DNA of 6,336 nt from Candidatus Faecivivens stercoripullorum (lineage in GTDB: Bacteria > Bacillota > Clostridia > Oscillospirales > Ruminococcaceae), in the NCBI GenBank assembly GCA_018715285.1, contig DVLW01000023.1, positions 1-6,336 of the forward strand, in the 5' to 3' direction. The notes under the pieces are model-generated. The model was not told where the DNA came from, did not search any database, and saw only the letters and a list, made by a program, of their open reading frames with translations. The position numbers were made by a program, and so were the translations under genes. How positions within the stretch are numbered: the stretch's first letter is position 1; every line of letters begins with the position of its first letter. Of this stretch, positions 1 through 5,723 are shown piece by piece.

Positions 1-248
1 TCTCTGGTACAGCCGTTGATCCAGGCTTCATATTCATCAGGCGTTCTTCTGATAAATTCACTCCAGTTTTGCAGATCTCTGGTATACGTTAAACTCGGAA
101 ACTCGGCACTGCTTAAATCTGCAAGCAGTGAATCCTGGTAATTCTCTTCACAGGCAATTCCATCATATTTGGCCGCCAGTGCTTTTACCAGCGTGGATTT
201 TCCGGCATATGCAGTGCCATTGACAAAATAAACATTCTCAAATTTCAT
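1..248 (-). CDS. P-loop kinase-like NTPase, N-terminal part (C-terminus outside window)
   Basis: The frame opens at the ATG complementary to 246-248 and stays open for 82 codons to the left edge. The protein begins MKFENVYFVNGTAYAGKSTL. Residues 11-18 (GTAYAGKS) fit the Walker A pattern GxxxxGK[ST], preceded by a hydrophobic beta strand (VYFV) at the very N-terminus, as in small nucleoside, shikimate-type or AAA-type kinases. This indicates ATP or GTP binding and probably phosphate transfer; the substrate cannot be told because the Walker B, lid and C-terminal parts are missing. The ribosome site is modest (GAGAG, complement of 255-259, six bases from the ATG). The gene follows proC by 64 bp, with a terminator between them, so it is probably not a fixed part of the proline operon; read-through or a promoter inside the end of proC is possible. 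No other start fits the Walker motif position as well. Confidence 0.75.
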   Translation of the reverse strand, partial: MKFENVYFVNGTAYAGKSTLVKALAAKYDGIACEENYQDSLLADLSSAEFPSLTYTRDLQNWSEFIRRTPDEYEAWINGCTR

Positions 249-267
249 AGCTTTCTCTCAGATTGAC

Positions 268-299
268 AAAAGGGCGAAAACAGCAAACGTTTTCGCCCT
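268..299 (-). terminator. Intrinsic terminator of the proBAC operon
   Basis: AGGGCGAAAAC at 271-281 and GTTTTCGCCCT at 289-299 form a perfect 11-bp inverted repeat around a 7-base loop. Read on the minus strand, the stem is followed by TTT and then G, a short U-run extended by the A-U pair at the stem base. It lies 14 bp after the proC stop codon. There is no T-run on the plus-strand side, so it works best for leftward transcription. The short T-run leaves room for some read-through into the P-loop gene. Confidence 0.85.
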
Positions 300-312
300 C
301 ATATGACTATCG

Positions 313-1116
313 TTATTTAAGCGCCATCGTCTTGTCGTACGCCGCTTTGACCGCGTCCATCCCAAGTGCACGGAACCCGCCTTTTTCCAGCGCGTGTACG
401 CCGGCAATCGTCGTGCCGCCGGGTGAACAGACCTCGTCTTTCAGCTGTCCCGGATGCTTGCCGCTTTGCAGCACCAGTTCCGATGCACCGGCAAGCATCT
501 TCGCTGCAAGCTGCATCGCGGTTGCACGCGGAAGCCCGCATTCGACGCCGCCGTCTGCCAGTGCTTCAATAAACAGATAAGCAAATGCCGGTCCGCATCC
601 TGCAACTGCACTTCCCGCGTCAATCAGGTTTTCGGTAAGCGGCTGGAGCAGTCCTGCCGGTGCAAATGCGTCAAGAAATGTCTTCCACTCGCTATCCTGC
701 ACGCCGGTTCCGTCATACAGAATAATCCCTTTGCCAATTGATACCGGCGTATTGGGCATAATCCGGATGACCGGCGCGTTTGTCCCGGACATCGCACGGA
801 TTTTCTCCATCGTCAGTCCTGCCGCCATCGTGACCAGTATAAACCGCTCGCCTTTTTCGGCACGGGACTGCAATACCGGCGCTATCTCCTCCATCAGTCC
901 TGCCATCATCTGCGGCTTGACGCCGAGCATGATATAATCCTGCATGGCTGCGTCGGTGTTGCTGCCGGCTTTCGCGCCCAGTCGGTCAGCAAGCATCTCC
1001 GCCTTTTCCCGTGTACGGTTGGCCAGCACCAGACTTCCGCCGCCGACTGCCTTTGCAGCCGCGACTGCCAGTGCGCCGCCCATGTTCCCTGTTCCAATAA
1101 ATCCAAATGTTGCCAT
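313..1116 (-). CDS. proC: Pyrroline-5-carboxylate reductase
   Basis: Catalyses the last step of proline synthesis: NAD(P)H-dependent reduction of 1-pyrroline-5-carboxylate to L-proline, in the cytoplasm. The 267-residue length is normal for the family. The N-terminus is a Rossmann dinucleotide site (GFIGTGNMG, residues 5-13), with NRT at 33-35 after the second strand, the arrangement usual for NADPH preference. VKPQ (66-69) and MPNTP (120-124) are family motifs. The C-terminal helical domain carries the P5CR signature around residues 227-249 (DEVCSPGGTTIAGVHALEKG), where the SPGGTT stretch contacts substrate. The start is preceded by AAAGGA and GGGGA upstream of the ATG. It is the third gene of proB-proA-proC, 58 bp after proA, and ends in MALK-stop just before an intrinsic terminator. 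Nothing appears damaged; all key motifs are present. Confidence 0.97.
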   Translation of the reverse strand: MATFGFIGTGNMGGALAVAAAKAVGGGSLVLANRTREKAEMLADRLGAKAGSNTDAAMQDYIMLGVKPQMMAGLMEEIAPVLQSRAEKGERFILVTMAAGLTMEKIRAMSGTNAPVIRIMPNTPVSIGKGIILYDGTGVQDSEWKTFLDAFAPAGLLQPLTENLIDAGSAVAGCGPAFAYLFIEALADGGVECGLPRATAMQLAAKMLAGASELVLQSGKHPGQLKDEVCSPGGTTIAGVHALEKGGFRALGMDAVKAAYDKTMALK

Positions 1117-1157
1117 TTTCTGGTTCCCCGTCCTTTCTGTTACAGGCTGAATCGGTA

Positions 1158-1188
1158 TCAGCGAATCTGACAGGTCAGCGAATCTGAC
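1158..1188. repeat. 14-bp direct repeat at the end of proA
   Basis: TCAGCGAATCTGAC occurs at 1158-1171 and again at 1175-1188, a perfect tandem repeat with a 17-bp period. On the coding strand the proA-proximal copy spells the last codons of proA (Gln-Ile-Arg-stop), and the second copy lies just after the stop in the proA-proC gap. The likeliest origin is a small local duplication by replication slippage. It does not alter either reading frame, and no function is evident. Confidence 0.8.
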
Positions 1189-2428
1189 CGTTGCCGCGAA
1201 TGACGTATTTATAGGTCATCAGTTCGCCAAGTCCCATCGGGCCGCGTGCGTGCAGCTTCTGGGTCGAGATGCCCATCTCACAGCCAAGTCCAAACTCGCC
1301 GCCATCGGTGAATCGGGTCGAGCAGTTGACGTATACTGCCGCCGAATCAACCAGCGTCGTAAACCGGTCGGCATGGTCCTTATTGCCGGTCAGAATCGCT
1401 TCACTGTGCCCGGTCGAATGGGCAGAAATATGTGCAATCGCTTCATCCACGCTGTCGACGACCTTAACTGCGAGGATATAATCGAGGAACTCGGTGTCAA
1501 AGTCGTTCTCTCCGGCAGGCGTTCCAGGAATAATTGCCGCTGCACGTTCATCCAGCCGCAGTTCCACCGGAACCAGTCCGGCGGCTGCACGTTCATCGAC
1601 AAGCCGCGTTTTCAGCGCAGGCAAAAACTTTTCTGCAACCGCACTGTGCACCAACAGCACTTCCTCGGCATTGCAGACCGACGGACGGGATGCCTTCGCA
1701 TTCTCGACGATATCCACGGCACGGTCAAGGTCGGCGCTGTCGTCTACATAGATATGACAGATACCGGTGCCGGTCTGGATGCAGGGTACCTTCGCCTGCT
1801 CGACACAGGCACGGATAAGTCCTGCGCCGCCTCTGGGAATCAGCAGGTCAACCAGTCCGACCGCACGCATCAGCTCATAAGAGCTTTCACGGGTGGTGTC
1901 TTCAACCAGCGAAACCACCGTCTCGGGCAGTCCGGAAGCCCGCAGTCCTTCCCGCAGTGCACTGACAATCGCATACCCGGAGCGGAACGCCTCTTTGCCG
2001 CCGCGCAGAACACAGGCGCTTCCTGCCTTGATGGCAAGCGCTGCCGCATCGGAAGTGACATTCGGACGCGATTCATAGATAATCGCAATGACACCCATCG
2101 GAACGGCTGTCTTCTCAATGACCATCCCGTTCGGACGCTCTACCCTTTCCAGTACACGCACCGGGTCTGGAAGCGATGCAACCTCCCGGATACCGTCTGC
2201 CATTCCCTTGACCCGTTCAGGGGTGAGACGCAGGCGGTCAAGCATGACGGTTGAAATAGAACCTTCTGCCGCCTTCATATCCTTCTCATTTTCGGAGAGT
2301 ATCGATGAAACGTTGCGTTCCAGCGCGTCTGCCATCGAAAGCAGAGCCGCGTTTTTCTGGTCGGTTGTAAGGGTCAGCAGTGAGGGCGCAGCGGATTTCG
2401 CCGCTTGCAGAATTTGCTGTGTGGTCAT
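1175..2428 (-). CDS. proA: Gamma-glutamyl phosphate reductase (glutamate-5-semialdehyde dehydrogenase)
   Basis: Second enzyme of proline synthesis: reduces gamma-glutamyl phosphate, made by ProB, to glutamate-5-semialdehyde with NADPH; the semialdehyde cyclises to pyrroline-5-carboxylate. An aldehyde-dehydrogenase-fold protein of 417 residues, the usual ProA length. Visible motifs are YESRPNVTSDA (118-128), LRGGKEA (141-147), the nucleotide-binding-type PRGG (198-201), the catalytic cysteine in SVCNAEE (Cys252) and the conserved C-terminal block with DGGEFGLGCEMGIST (375-389) and HARGPMGL (393-400). I chose the ATG at 2426-2428 because GGAG lies eight bases upstream (complement of 2437-2440) and the ProA family starts here. 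The frame stays open 57 codons further upstream, but that extension overlaps the end of proB and has no ProA homology. It lies 52 bp after proB in the same operon, and an active proline route needs both enzymes. Confidence 0.97.
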   Translation of the reverse strand: MTTQQILQAAKSAAPSLLTLTTDQKNAALLSMADALERNVSSILSENEKDMKAAEGSISTVMLDRLRLTPERVKGMADGIREVASLPDPVRVLERVERPNGMVIEKTAVPMGVIAIIYESRPNVTSDAAALAIKAGSACVLRGGKEAFRSGYAIVSALREGLRASGLPETVVSLVEDTTRESSYELMRAVGLVDLLIPRGGAGLIRACVEQAKVPCIQTGTGICHIYVDDSADLDRAVDIVENAKASRPSVCNAEEVLLVHSAVAEKFLPALKTRLVDERAAAGLVPVELRLDERAAAIIPGTPAGENDFDTEFLDYILAVKVVDSVDEAIAHISAHSTGHSEAILTGNKDHADRFTTLVDSAAVYVNCSTRFTDGGEFGLGCEMGISTQKLHARGPMGLGELMTYKYVIRGNGQIR

Positions 2429-2480
2429 GGCCGTTTCTCCTTTGTGTGTCGTGATTTCCAAAGTGTGTTGGTTGATGAAA

Positions 2481-3281
2481 TCAGCCGTTATCCTGGGATT
2501 TTTCCTGATTATGTTTATCTTTGGATGCGTAAAAACGGGTGCCGACCGGCTGTCCGTCCAGCAGGTCATACAACAGATGCGGTGCCGCACCGTTGGCAAT
2601 CACCATATCAATTCCCGCTGCACCGGCAATCGACGCCGCTTTCAGCTTGGTCGCCATTCCGCCCGTTCCAAGGCTGGAACCCTTTCCGCCTGCAAGTGCA
2701 AGTACATCCGGCGTCAGTTCGAGTACGTCGTGAATCAGCTTTGCATCCGGGTTTTTGTGCGGGTCGGCAGTGTACAGCCCGTCAATGTCCGACAGCAGTA
2801 CCAGCAAATCCGCGCCGACTGCGGTGGCAACCAGTGCACCCATCGTGTCATTATCAATCTCGATTTCCTCGGTTGCAACCGAGTCGTTCTCATTGATAAT
2901 CGGCAGTGCGCCGAGTTCAAGCAGACGGTTGAGGGTGTTTTCAAAGTTTACACGGTGAATATCATCCTGCAAATCCAGTGCCGTCAGCAGAATCTGGGCG
3001 ACGGTATGGTTATATTCGCCAAACTCTTTATTATATGTATACATCAGCTCACACTGGCCAACCGATGCCGCCGCCTGTTTGGTCGGGATATCTGCCGGAC
3101 GTTCGCCCAGTGACAGCTTGCCGATTCCCATCCCGATGGCACCGGACGATACCAGTATAATCTGATGGCCGGCGTTTTTCAGGTCGCTCAATACACGGCA
3201 AAGTTCCGCTACTCGGCGGATATTCAGCTGACCGGTGGCGTGAGCCAGGGTCGAGGTTCCAATTTTTACTACGATTTTCAT
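2481..3281 (-). CDS. proB: Glutamate 5-kinase, short form without PUA domain
   Basis: First, committed step of proline synthesis: ATP-dependent phosphorylation of glutamate to gamma-glutamyl phosphate. The 266 residues form one amino-acid-kinase domain. Motifs are the N-terminal VVKIGTSTL (4-12) that holds phosphate, SSGAIGMG (45-52), INENDSV (129-135) at the glutamate site, LLSDIDGLYTADP (162-174) and GTGGMATKL (206-214) with the nucleotide-site lysine. E. coli ProB is about 367 residues because it has a C-terminal PUA domain; that domain is absent here, as in streptococcal and some clostridial ProB. The C-terminus ends in a hydrophilic tail rich in Lys, Asp and Gln, so this is a natural short form and not a truncation. 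AAGG lies 12 bases before the ATG. ProB is usually feedback-inhibited by proline; the residues responsible were not assessed. First gene of the operon, with its own promoter. Confidence 0.97.
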   Translation of the reverse strand: MKIVVKIGTSTLAHATGQLNIRRVAELCRVLSDLKNAGHQIILVSSGAIGMGIGKLSLGERPADIPTKQAAASVGQCELMYTYNKEFGEYNHTVAQILLTALDLQDDIHRVNFENTLNRLLELGALPIINENDSVATEEIEIDNDTMGALVATAVGADLLVLLSDIDGLYTADPHKNPDAKLIHDVLELTPDVLALAGGKGSSLGTGGMATKLKAASIAGAAGIDMVIANGAAPHLLYDLLDGQPVGTRFYASKDKHNQEKSQDNG

Positions 3282-3300
3282 GTCGATATATTTCCTTTCG

Positions 3301-3350
3301 GGTATCCGGATGGTAAAATGCTGTCATACCATCCATCTACTGGTGATACC
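3301..3350 (-). promoter_or_regulatory. Structured 5' leader of proBAC
   Basis: Two nested inverted repeats lie between the promoter and the proB ribosome site. The inner pair, GGATGGTA (3308-3315) with TACCATCC (3327-3334), is a perfect 8-bp stem around an 11-base loop. The outer pair, GGTATC (3301-3306) with GATACC (3345-3350), is a perfect 6-bp stem. In the leftward RNA the outer helix would start within a base or two of the predicted transcript 5' end and finish just before the AAGG of proB. There is no U-run after it, so it is not a terminator. It may protect the 5' end or tune proB translation. It does not match a T-box core. Confidence 0.5.
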
Positions 3351-3355
3351 TCTTT

Positions 3356-3384
3356 AGTATACACGCTTCCTCCCCAAATGTAAA
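3356..3384 (-). promoter_or_regulatory. proB: Sigma-A-type promoter of proBAC
   Basis: Read on the minus strand, TTTACA (3379-3384) and TATACT (3356-3361) are separated by exactly 17 bp; each hexamer differs from consensus at one position. The predicted start is a purine at about 3349-3351, giving a leader of roughly 70 nt before proB. The -35 box directly abuts the stem of the upstream gene's terminator and takes up its T-run. No clear operator palindrome overlaps the core boxes. Confidence 0.75.
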
Positions 3385-3415
3385 GAGGGACAGCAGCTGT
3401 CAGCTGCCGTCCCTC
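3376..3415 (-). terminator. Intrinsic terminator of the ATP-grasp/hydrolase operon
   Basis: GAGGGAC (3385-3391) pairs with GTCCCTC (3409-3415), and GCAGCTG (3393-3399) with CAGCTGC (3401-3407); a single A/C mismatch separates the two helices, and the tip closes in a very small loop. Read leftward the stem is followed by TTTACATTT. It lies 13 bp beyond the hydrolase stop codon. The hairpin is very stable, but the T-run is interrupted, so termination may be incomplete. Confidence 0.75.
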
Positions 3416-3428
3416 CCGGTTACTGCTT

Positions 3429-4172
3429 TTATTCGCCCAAAACGCGGTCAAGGAAATATCTCCACTGTTTCCGCCACCAGGGCCAGTCGTGGTCGACGTC
3501 ATAGCCCCAGTAATCAATCCAGGCAGGAATACCCTTCTGGCAGAGTACCTCGTCCAGTTCCCGTGTACCGACCAGCATCAGGTCTTCCCATGCACCCTGT
3601 CCGACACAGATGATGATCTTCGACTTGCGGTACAAATCCATATACGGATGATCGGCCGGCATATTCCGCAGCGAATGTACCGGTGAATTCATGTACATGT
3701 TTTCGTCAAAATAGCCGTGAATCATCAGCGTCGGGTCGTAAATGCCCGACAGCGCAATCAGCGTGTCAAATAAATCCGGGTGACGGAAGAAAAAGTTCGC
3801 GGCATGATAGGCACCCATCGAGCAGCCGGTCGCCATCGCTTTCTGTCCGGAACCGTTGATCTCCATCATCCGCGGGTACAGTTCATCAATGACATAGTGG
3901 AACCACTTTTCATGCAGCGCCATCCGACGCCCCGGGTCGCCCCATTCGTCCGACCAGGTCTCAGCGTCAATCGTATCAAACGAAAACAGCTGTAACTTCC
4001 CTGCTTCAATCTCCGCTGCGCAGACATCCACCATCCCGAAGTTCTCAAAGTCAAAATACCGTCCGTTCTGGGAAGGCACTACCAGCACCGGTTTACCGCC
4101 GTGGCCGTATACCTTGAACTCCATATCCCGGTCAAGAATCTTGGAATGCTCTTTATAAACCTTGGTCTCCAT
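3429..4172 (-). CDS. Alpha/beta-hydrolase, esterase-like
   Basis: A 247-residue protein of the esterase (PF00756-like, COG4947-like) branch of the alpha/beta-hydrolase fold. The nucleophile elbow is GCSMG (116-120) with Ser118 as likely nucleophile, followed by the usual helix AYHAANFFFRHP. His228 in DVDHDWPWW is the likely catalytic histidine; the acid may be Asp197 in the GQGAWED segment. There is no signal peptide or membrane segment, so it is probably cytoplasmic. The substrate is unknown: the family includes esterases, acyl transferases and peptide-type hydrolases. Its start is well supported: GGAGG lies seven bases upstream, and the GAGGAGG run overlaps the TGA of the preceding ATP-grasp gene (gap 12 bp), so the two are probably translationally coupled and act on the same product. 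A terminator follows. The fold is confident, the reaction is not. Confidence 0.85.
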   Translation of the reverse strand: METKVYKEHSKILDRDMEFKVYGHGGKPVLVVPSQNGRYFDFENFGMVDVCAAEIEAGKLQLFSFDTIDAETWSDEWGDPGRRMALHEKWFHYVIDELYPRMMEINGSGQKAMATGCSMGAYHAANFFFRHPDLFDTLIALSGIYDPTLMIHGYFDENMYMNSPVHSLRNMPADHPYMDLYRKSKIIICVGQGAWEDLMLVGTRELDEVLCQKGIPAWIDYWGYDVDHDWPWWRKQWRYFLDRVLGE

Positions 4173-4184
4173 CTGTCCGCCTCC

Positions 4185-5378
4185 TCAGTTGATTTCCGCT
4201 GAAACGTATTCCTCAAACTGTGCCAGCTGCTCGGCTGTGTCCAGACGCGCAATATAAAACCGGTCGCCCATTGCGCCTGCAAGTGCCGGGTCGAGTACGC
4301 CGGTCATCATGATCTGGTTGCGCCAGCGGGACATGACTTCCTCATGGGTATGGACATACCGCTTTTCGTCACGCCGTCCAACATGCGCACCGTAAAACTT
4401 CTCCGGATAATCCGGCAGCGTCAGCCGGTCAAAACAGACCATGTCCGCCCAGCATTTGTAAAAATCGGTCGAGCAGGCATAGTTAATCATCTCAGGCGTG
4501 AAGCCGCCGGAAGGACGCATGTTGACTTCCAGTCCGACGATATCGCCCTTTTTGCCCAGTCCTTCCTTGTCCTCCAGAAGACGGAAAAATTCCAGATGGG
4601 TGCAGCGCGAACGCACGCCGAATGCCTTGACGCAGGCTCTTCCTGCCGCGCGGACATCATCCGCCAGCGTCTGGACAATGTAGAAAAATACCTTGCTGCG
4701 GTCATTGACCGAGTCCATGATCGATACAGGCGTGATGTTGCCTGTCTCCAGCAGAGGATTGCCGTGAGAATCGATGATCGAGTCATACGAGCAGATCTCG
4801 CCGTTGATAAACTCCTCCATGATGTACTGGGTCGACCAGCCGGATGCATAAAATTCCCGCAGCTGGGCTTCGTTCTTCAGCTTGAAGGTCGCGTTGGAAC
4901 CGACACCGTTATCCGGCTTGACGATGACCGGATAGCCGACTTCCGAGGCAAATTTCAGCCCGTTTTCCAGCGTGTCCACCAGATGATACCGCGCAGTCGG
5001 AATGCCAGCCTCCTTGTAGTACGCCTTCATCGCCGATTTGTGCTTGATCTTCTCCATATCCCAGCTCTTCTGGCCGGATGTGATGTTGAAATCCGTCCGG
5101 AGTGCTGCATCCTGTTCCAGCCAGTACTCGTTGTTGGATTCCAGCCAGTCAATCTTTCCATACTTGAAGGTAAAAAACGCAACCGCACGCAGCATCTCAT
5201 CATAGTTTTCCATGCTGGACACACGGTAATATTCCGTCAGCGACTCTTTCAGTTCGTCGCACAGCTCTTCATACGGCGCATCGCCAATTCCCAGGACATT
5301 GGCTCCGTTCCGGGCAAGCTCCTGGCAGAATCGATAATAGTTGGTCGGAAAATGCGGGGAAATATAAATGACATTCAT
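4185..5378 (-). CDS. ATP-grasp domain protein, carboxylate-amine ligase-like
   Basis: A 397-residue protein with ATP-grasp architecture. Residues 1-100 form an N-terminal alpha/beta preATP-grasp domain starting MNVIYISPHFPTNYYRFC. The ATP-grasp core follows: YPVIVKPDNGVGSNAT (149-164) with ATP-binding Lys154 and a glycine-rich loop, YIMEEFINGE (185-194) as the hinge that contacts adenine, and GLEVNMRPSGGF (282-293), where Glu284, Asn286 and Arg288 match the metal- and phosphate-binding ExNxR signature. Such enzymes join a carboxylate, through an acyl phosphate, to an amine or similar nucleophile; carbamoyl-phosphate synthase, D-Ala-D-Ala ligase and amino-acid ligases are relatives. Substrates cannot be read here. 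I prefer the ATG at 5376-5378 over in-frame ATGs at 5394 and 5397, because AAAGGA lies nine bases before it; the upstream starts have poorly spaced ribosome sites. First gene of a two-gene unit with the hydrolase. Cytoplasmic. Confidence 0.85.
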   Translation of the reverse strand: MNVIYISPHFPTNYYRFCQELARNGANVLGIGDAPYEELCDELKESLTEYYRVSSMENYDEMLRAVAFFTFKYGKIDWLESNNEYWLEQDAALRTDFNITSGQKSWDMEKIKHKSAMKAYYKEAGIPTARYHLVDTLENGLKFASEVGYPVIVKPDNGVGSNATFKLKNEAQLREFYASGWSTQYIMEEFINGEICSYDSIIDSHGNPLLETGNITPVSIMDSVNDRSKVFFYIVQTLADDVRAAGRACVKAFGVRSRCTHLEFFRLLEDKEGLGKKGDIVGLEVNMRPSGGFTPEMINYACSTDFYKCWADMVCFDRLTLPDYPEKFYGAHVGRRDEKRYVHTHEEVMSRWRNQIMMTGVLDPALAGAMGDRFYIARLDTAEQLAQFEEYVSAEIN

Positions 5379-5412
5379 CCCATCAGATCCTTTCATCATC
5401 GCCCTTTCATCT

Positions 5413-5487
5413 TTTGATGATGCAATCGGGCAAAGTATATTGTTTACATAATATCACAAATTGCAGTAATTTGCAATCATCAAATTA
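5413..5487. repeat. Inverted repeats around the ATP-grasp promoter
   Basis: Two sets are visible. TAATTTG (5467-5473) and CAAATTA (5481-5487) form a 7-bp perfect inverted repeat with a 7-base centre, overlapping the predicted -35 box. TTTGATGAT (5413-5421) and ATCATCAAA (5476-5484) are a 9-bp perfect inverted repeat that brackets the whole promoter. Either could be a repressor or activator site. The DNA is AT-rich, so chance palindromes are plausible. The word TTGCA also recurs at 5461, 5471 and 5491. Confidence 0.35.
5448..5476 (-). promoter_or_regulatory. Candidate extended -10 promoter of the ATP-grasp operon
   Basis: On the minus strand TTGCAA (5471-5476, four of six consensus bases) is 17 bp from TATTAT (5448-5453), preceded by TGA (5454-5456), an extended -10 TGn. 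The transcript would start near 5441, leaving about 60 nt before the ATG. An alternative -10, TATACT (5434-5439), has no well-spaced -35. The leader contains a small hairpin, TCATC (5407-5411) with GATGA (5416-5420). Confidence 0.55.
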
Positions 5488-5687
5488 TTTTTGCAGGATT
5501 TTAAATTATATCATTCATTTTTATTTGATCCGCATCGGCATTTTGGGGAGATTCTCGGACGTTTTTGCAATATGAACTCCCGAAATTATCCGAAAACAGG
5601 GTGACAGAAAATCAGATTCTTTCAAAGAACAATTCTGTGCAGATATCCAAAAGTTGCCTGTAACGAAAAATTTTGAAAGAAACCTTA
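5477..5687. other. Divergent intergenic region with one operator-like palindrome
   Basis: No gene is supported here. The left half is AT-rich (5485-5525) with runs of T. The clearest structure is TTCTTT-C-AAAGAA (5617-5629), a 13-bp odd palindrome flanked by CAGA (5613-5616) and TCTG (5634-5637), about 50 bp upstream of the solute-binding protein -35 box. That distance suits an activator site better than a repressor site. An open minus-strand frame at 5612-5992 crosses this region but looks non-coding. Confidence 0.4.
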
Positions 5688-5716
5688 TTGACATCCTGCA
5701 CTTTCGTTGCTATAAT
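5688..5716 (+). promoter_or_regulatory. Perfect consensus sigma-A promoter of the solute-binding protein gene
   Basis: TTGACA (5688-5693) and TATAAT (5711-5716) match consensus exactly and are separated by 17 bp. TG at 5708-5709, one base before the -10, adds an extended -10. Transcription should start at about A5723. This is as strong as a housekeeping promoter gets, which suggests that output is controlled downstream in the leader or by a repressor. Confidence 0.9.
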
Positions 5717-5723
5717 CTGACCA

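Noticed and set aside
263..580. Plus-strand open frame of 105 codons over the proC terminator and the proC 3' end
   Set aside because: It starts inside a terminator hairpin and is antisense to conserved proC sequence; no ribosome site.
1250..2254. Plus-strand open frame of 334 codons opposite proA
   Set aside because: It is the complement of a strongly conserved gene; its product is rich in Arg, Cys, His and Gln with no recognisable domain, as expected of an antisense shadow.
2429..2599. Longer ProA of 474 residues from the in-frame ATG at 2597-2599
   Set aside because: The extra 57 residues lie mostly inside the end of proB in another frame, show no ProA-like sequence and have no ribosome site; the ATG at 2428 has an ideal one and gives the family length.
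2088..3113. Plus-strand open frame of 341 codons opposite proA and proB
   Set aside because: It spans two conserved genes and the gap between them on the other strand, with no family motif; a shadow frame.
4344..5417. Plus-strand open frame of 357 codons opposite the ATP-grasp gene
   Set aside because: The minus-strand frame has clear ATP-grasp motifs; the plus frame has none and runs through the ATP-grasp start region.
5477..5687. Small protein gene, tRNA or CRISPR array in the divergent spacer
   Set aside because: No start codon with a ribosome site and a sustained frame, no cloverleaf and no regularly spaced repeats are visible.
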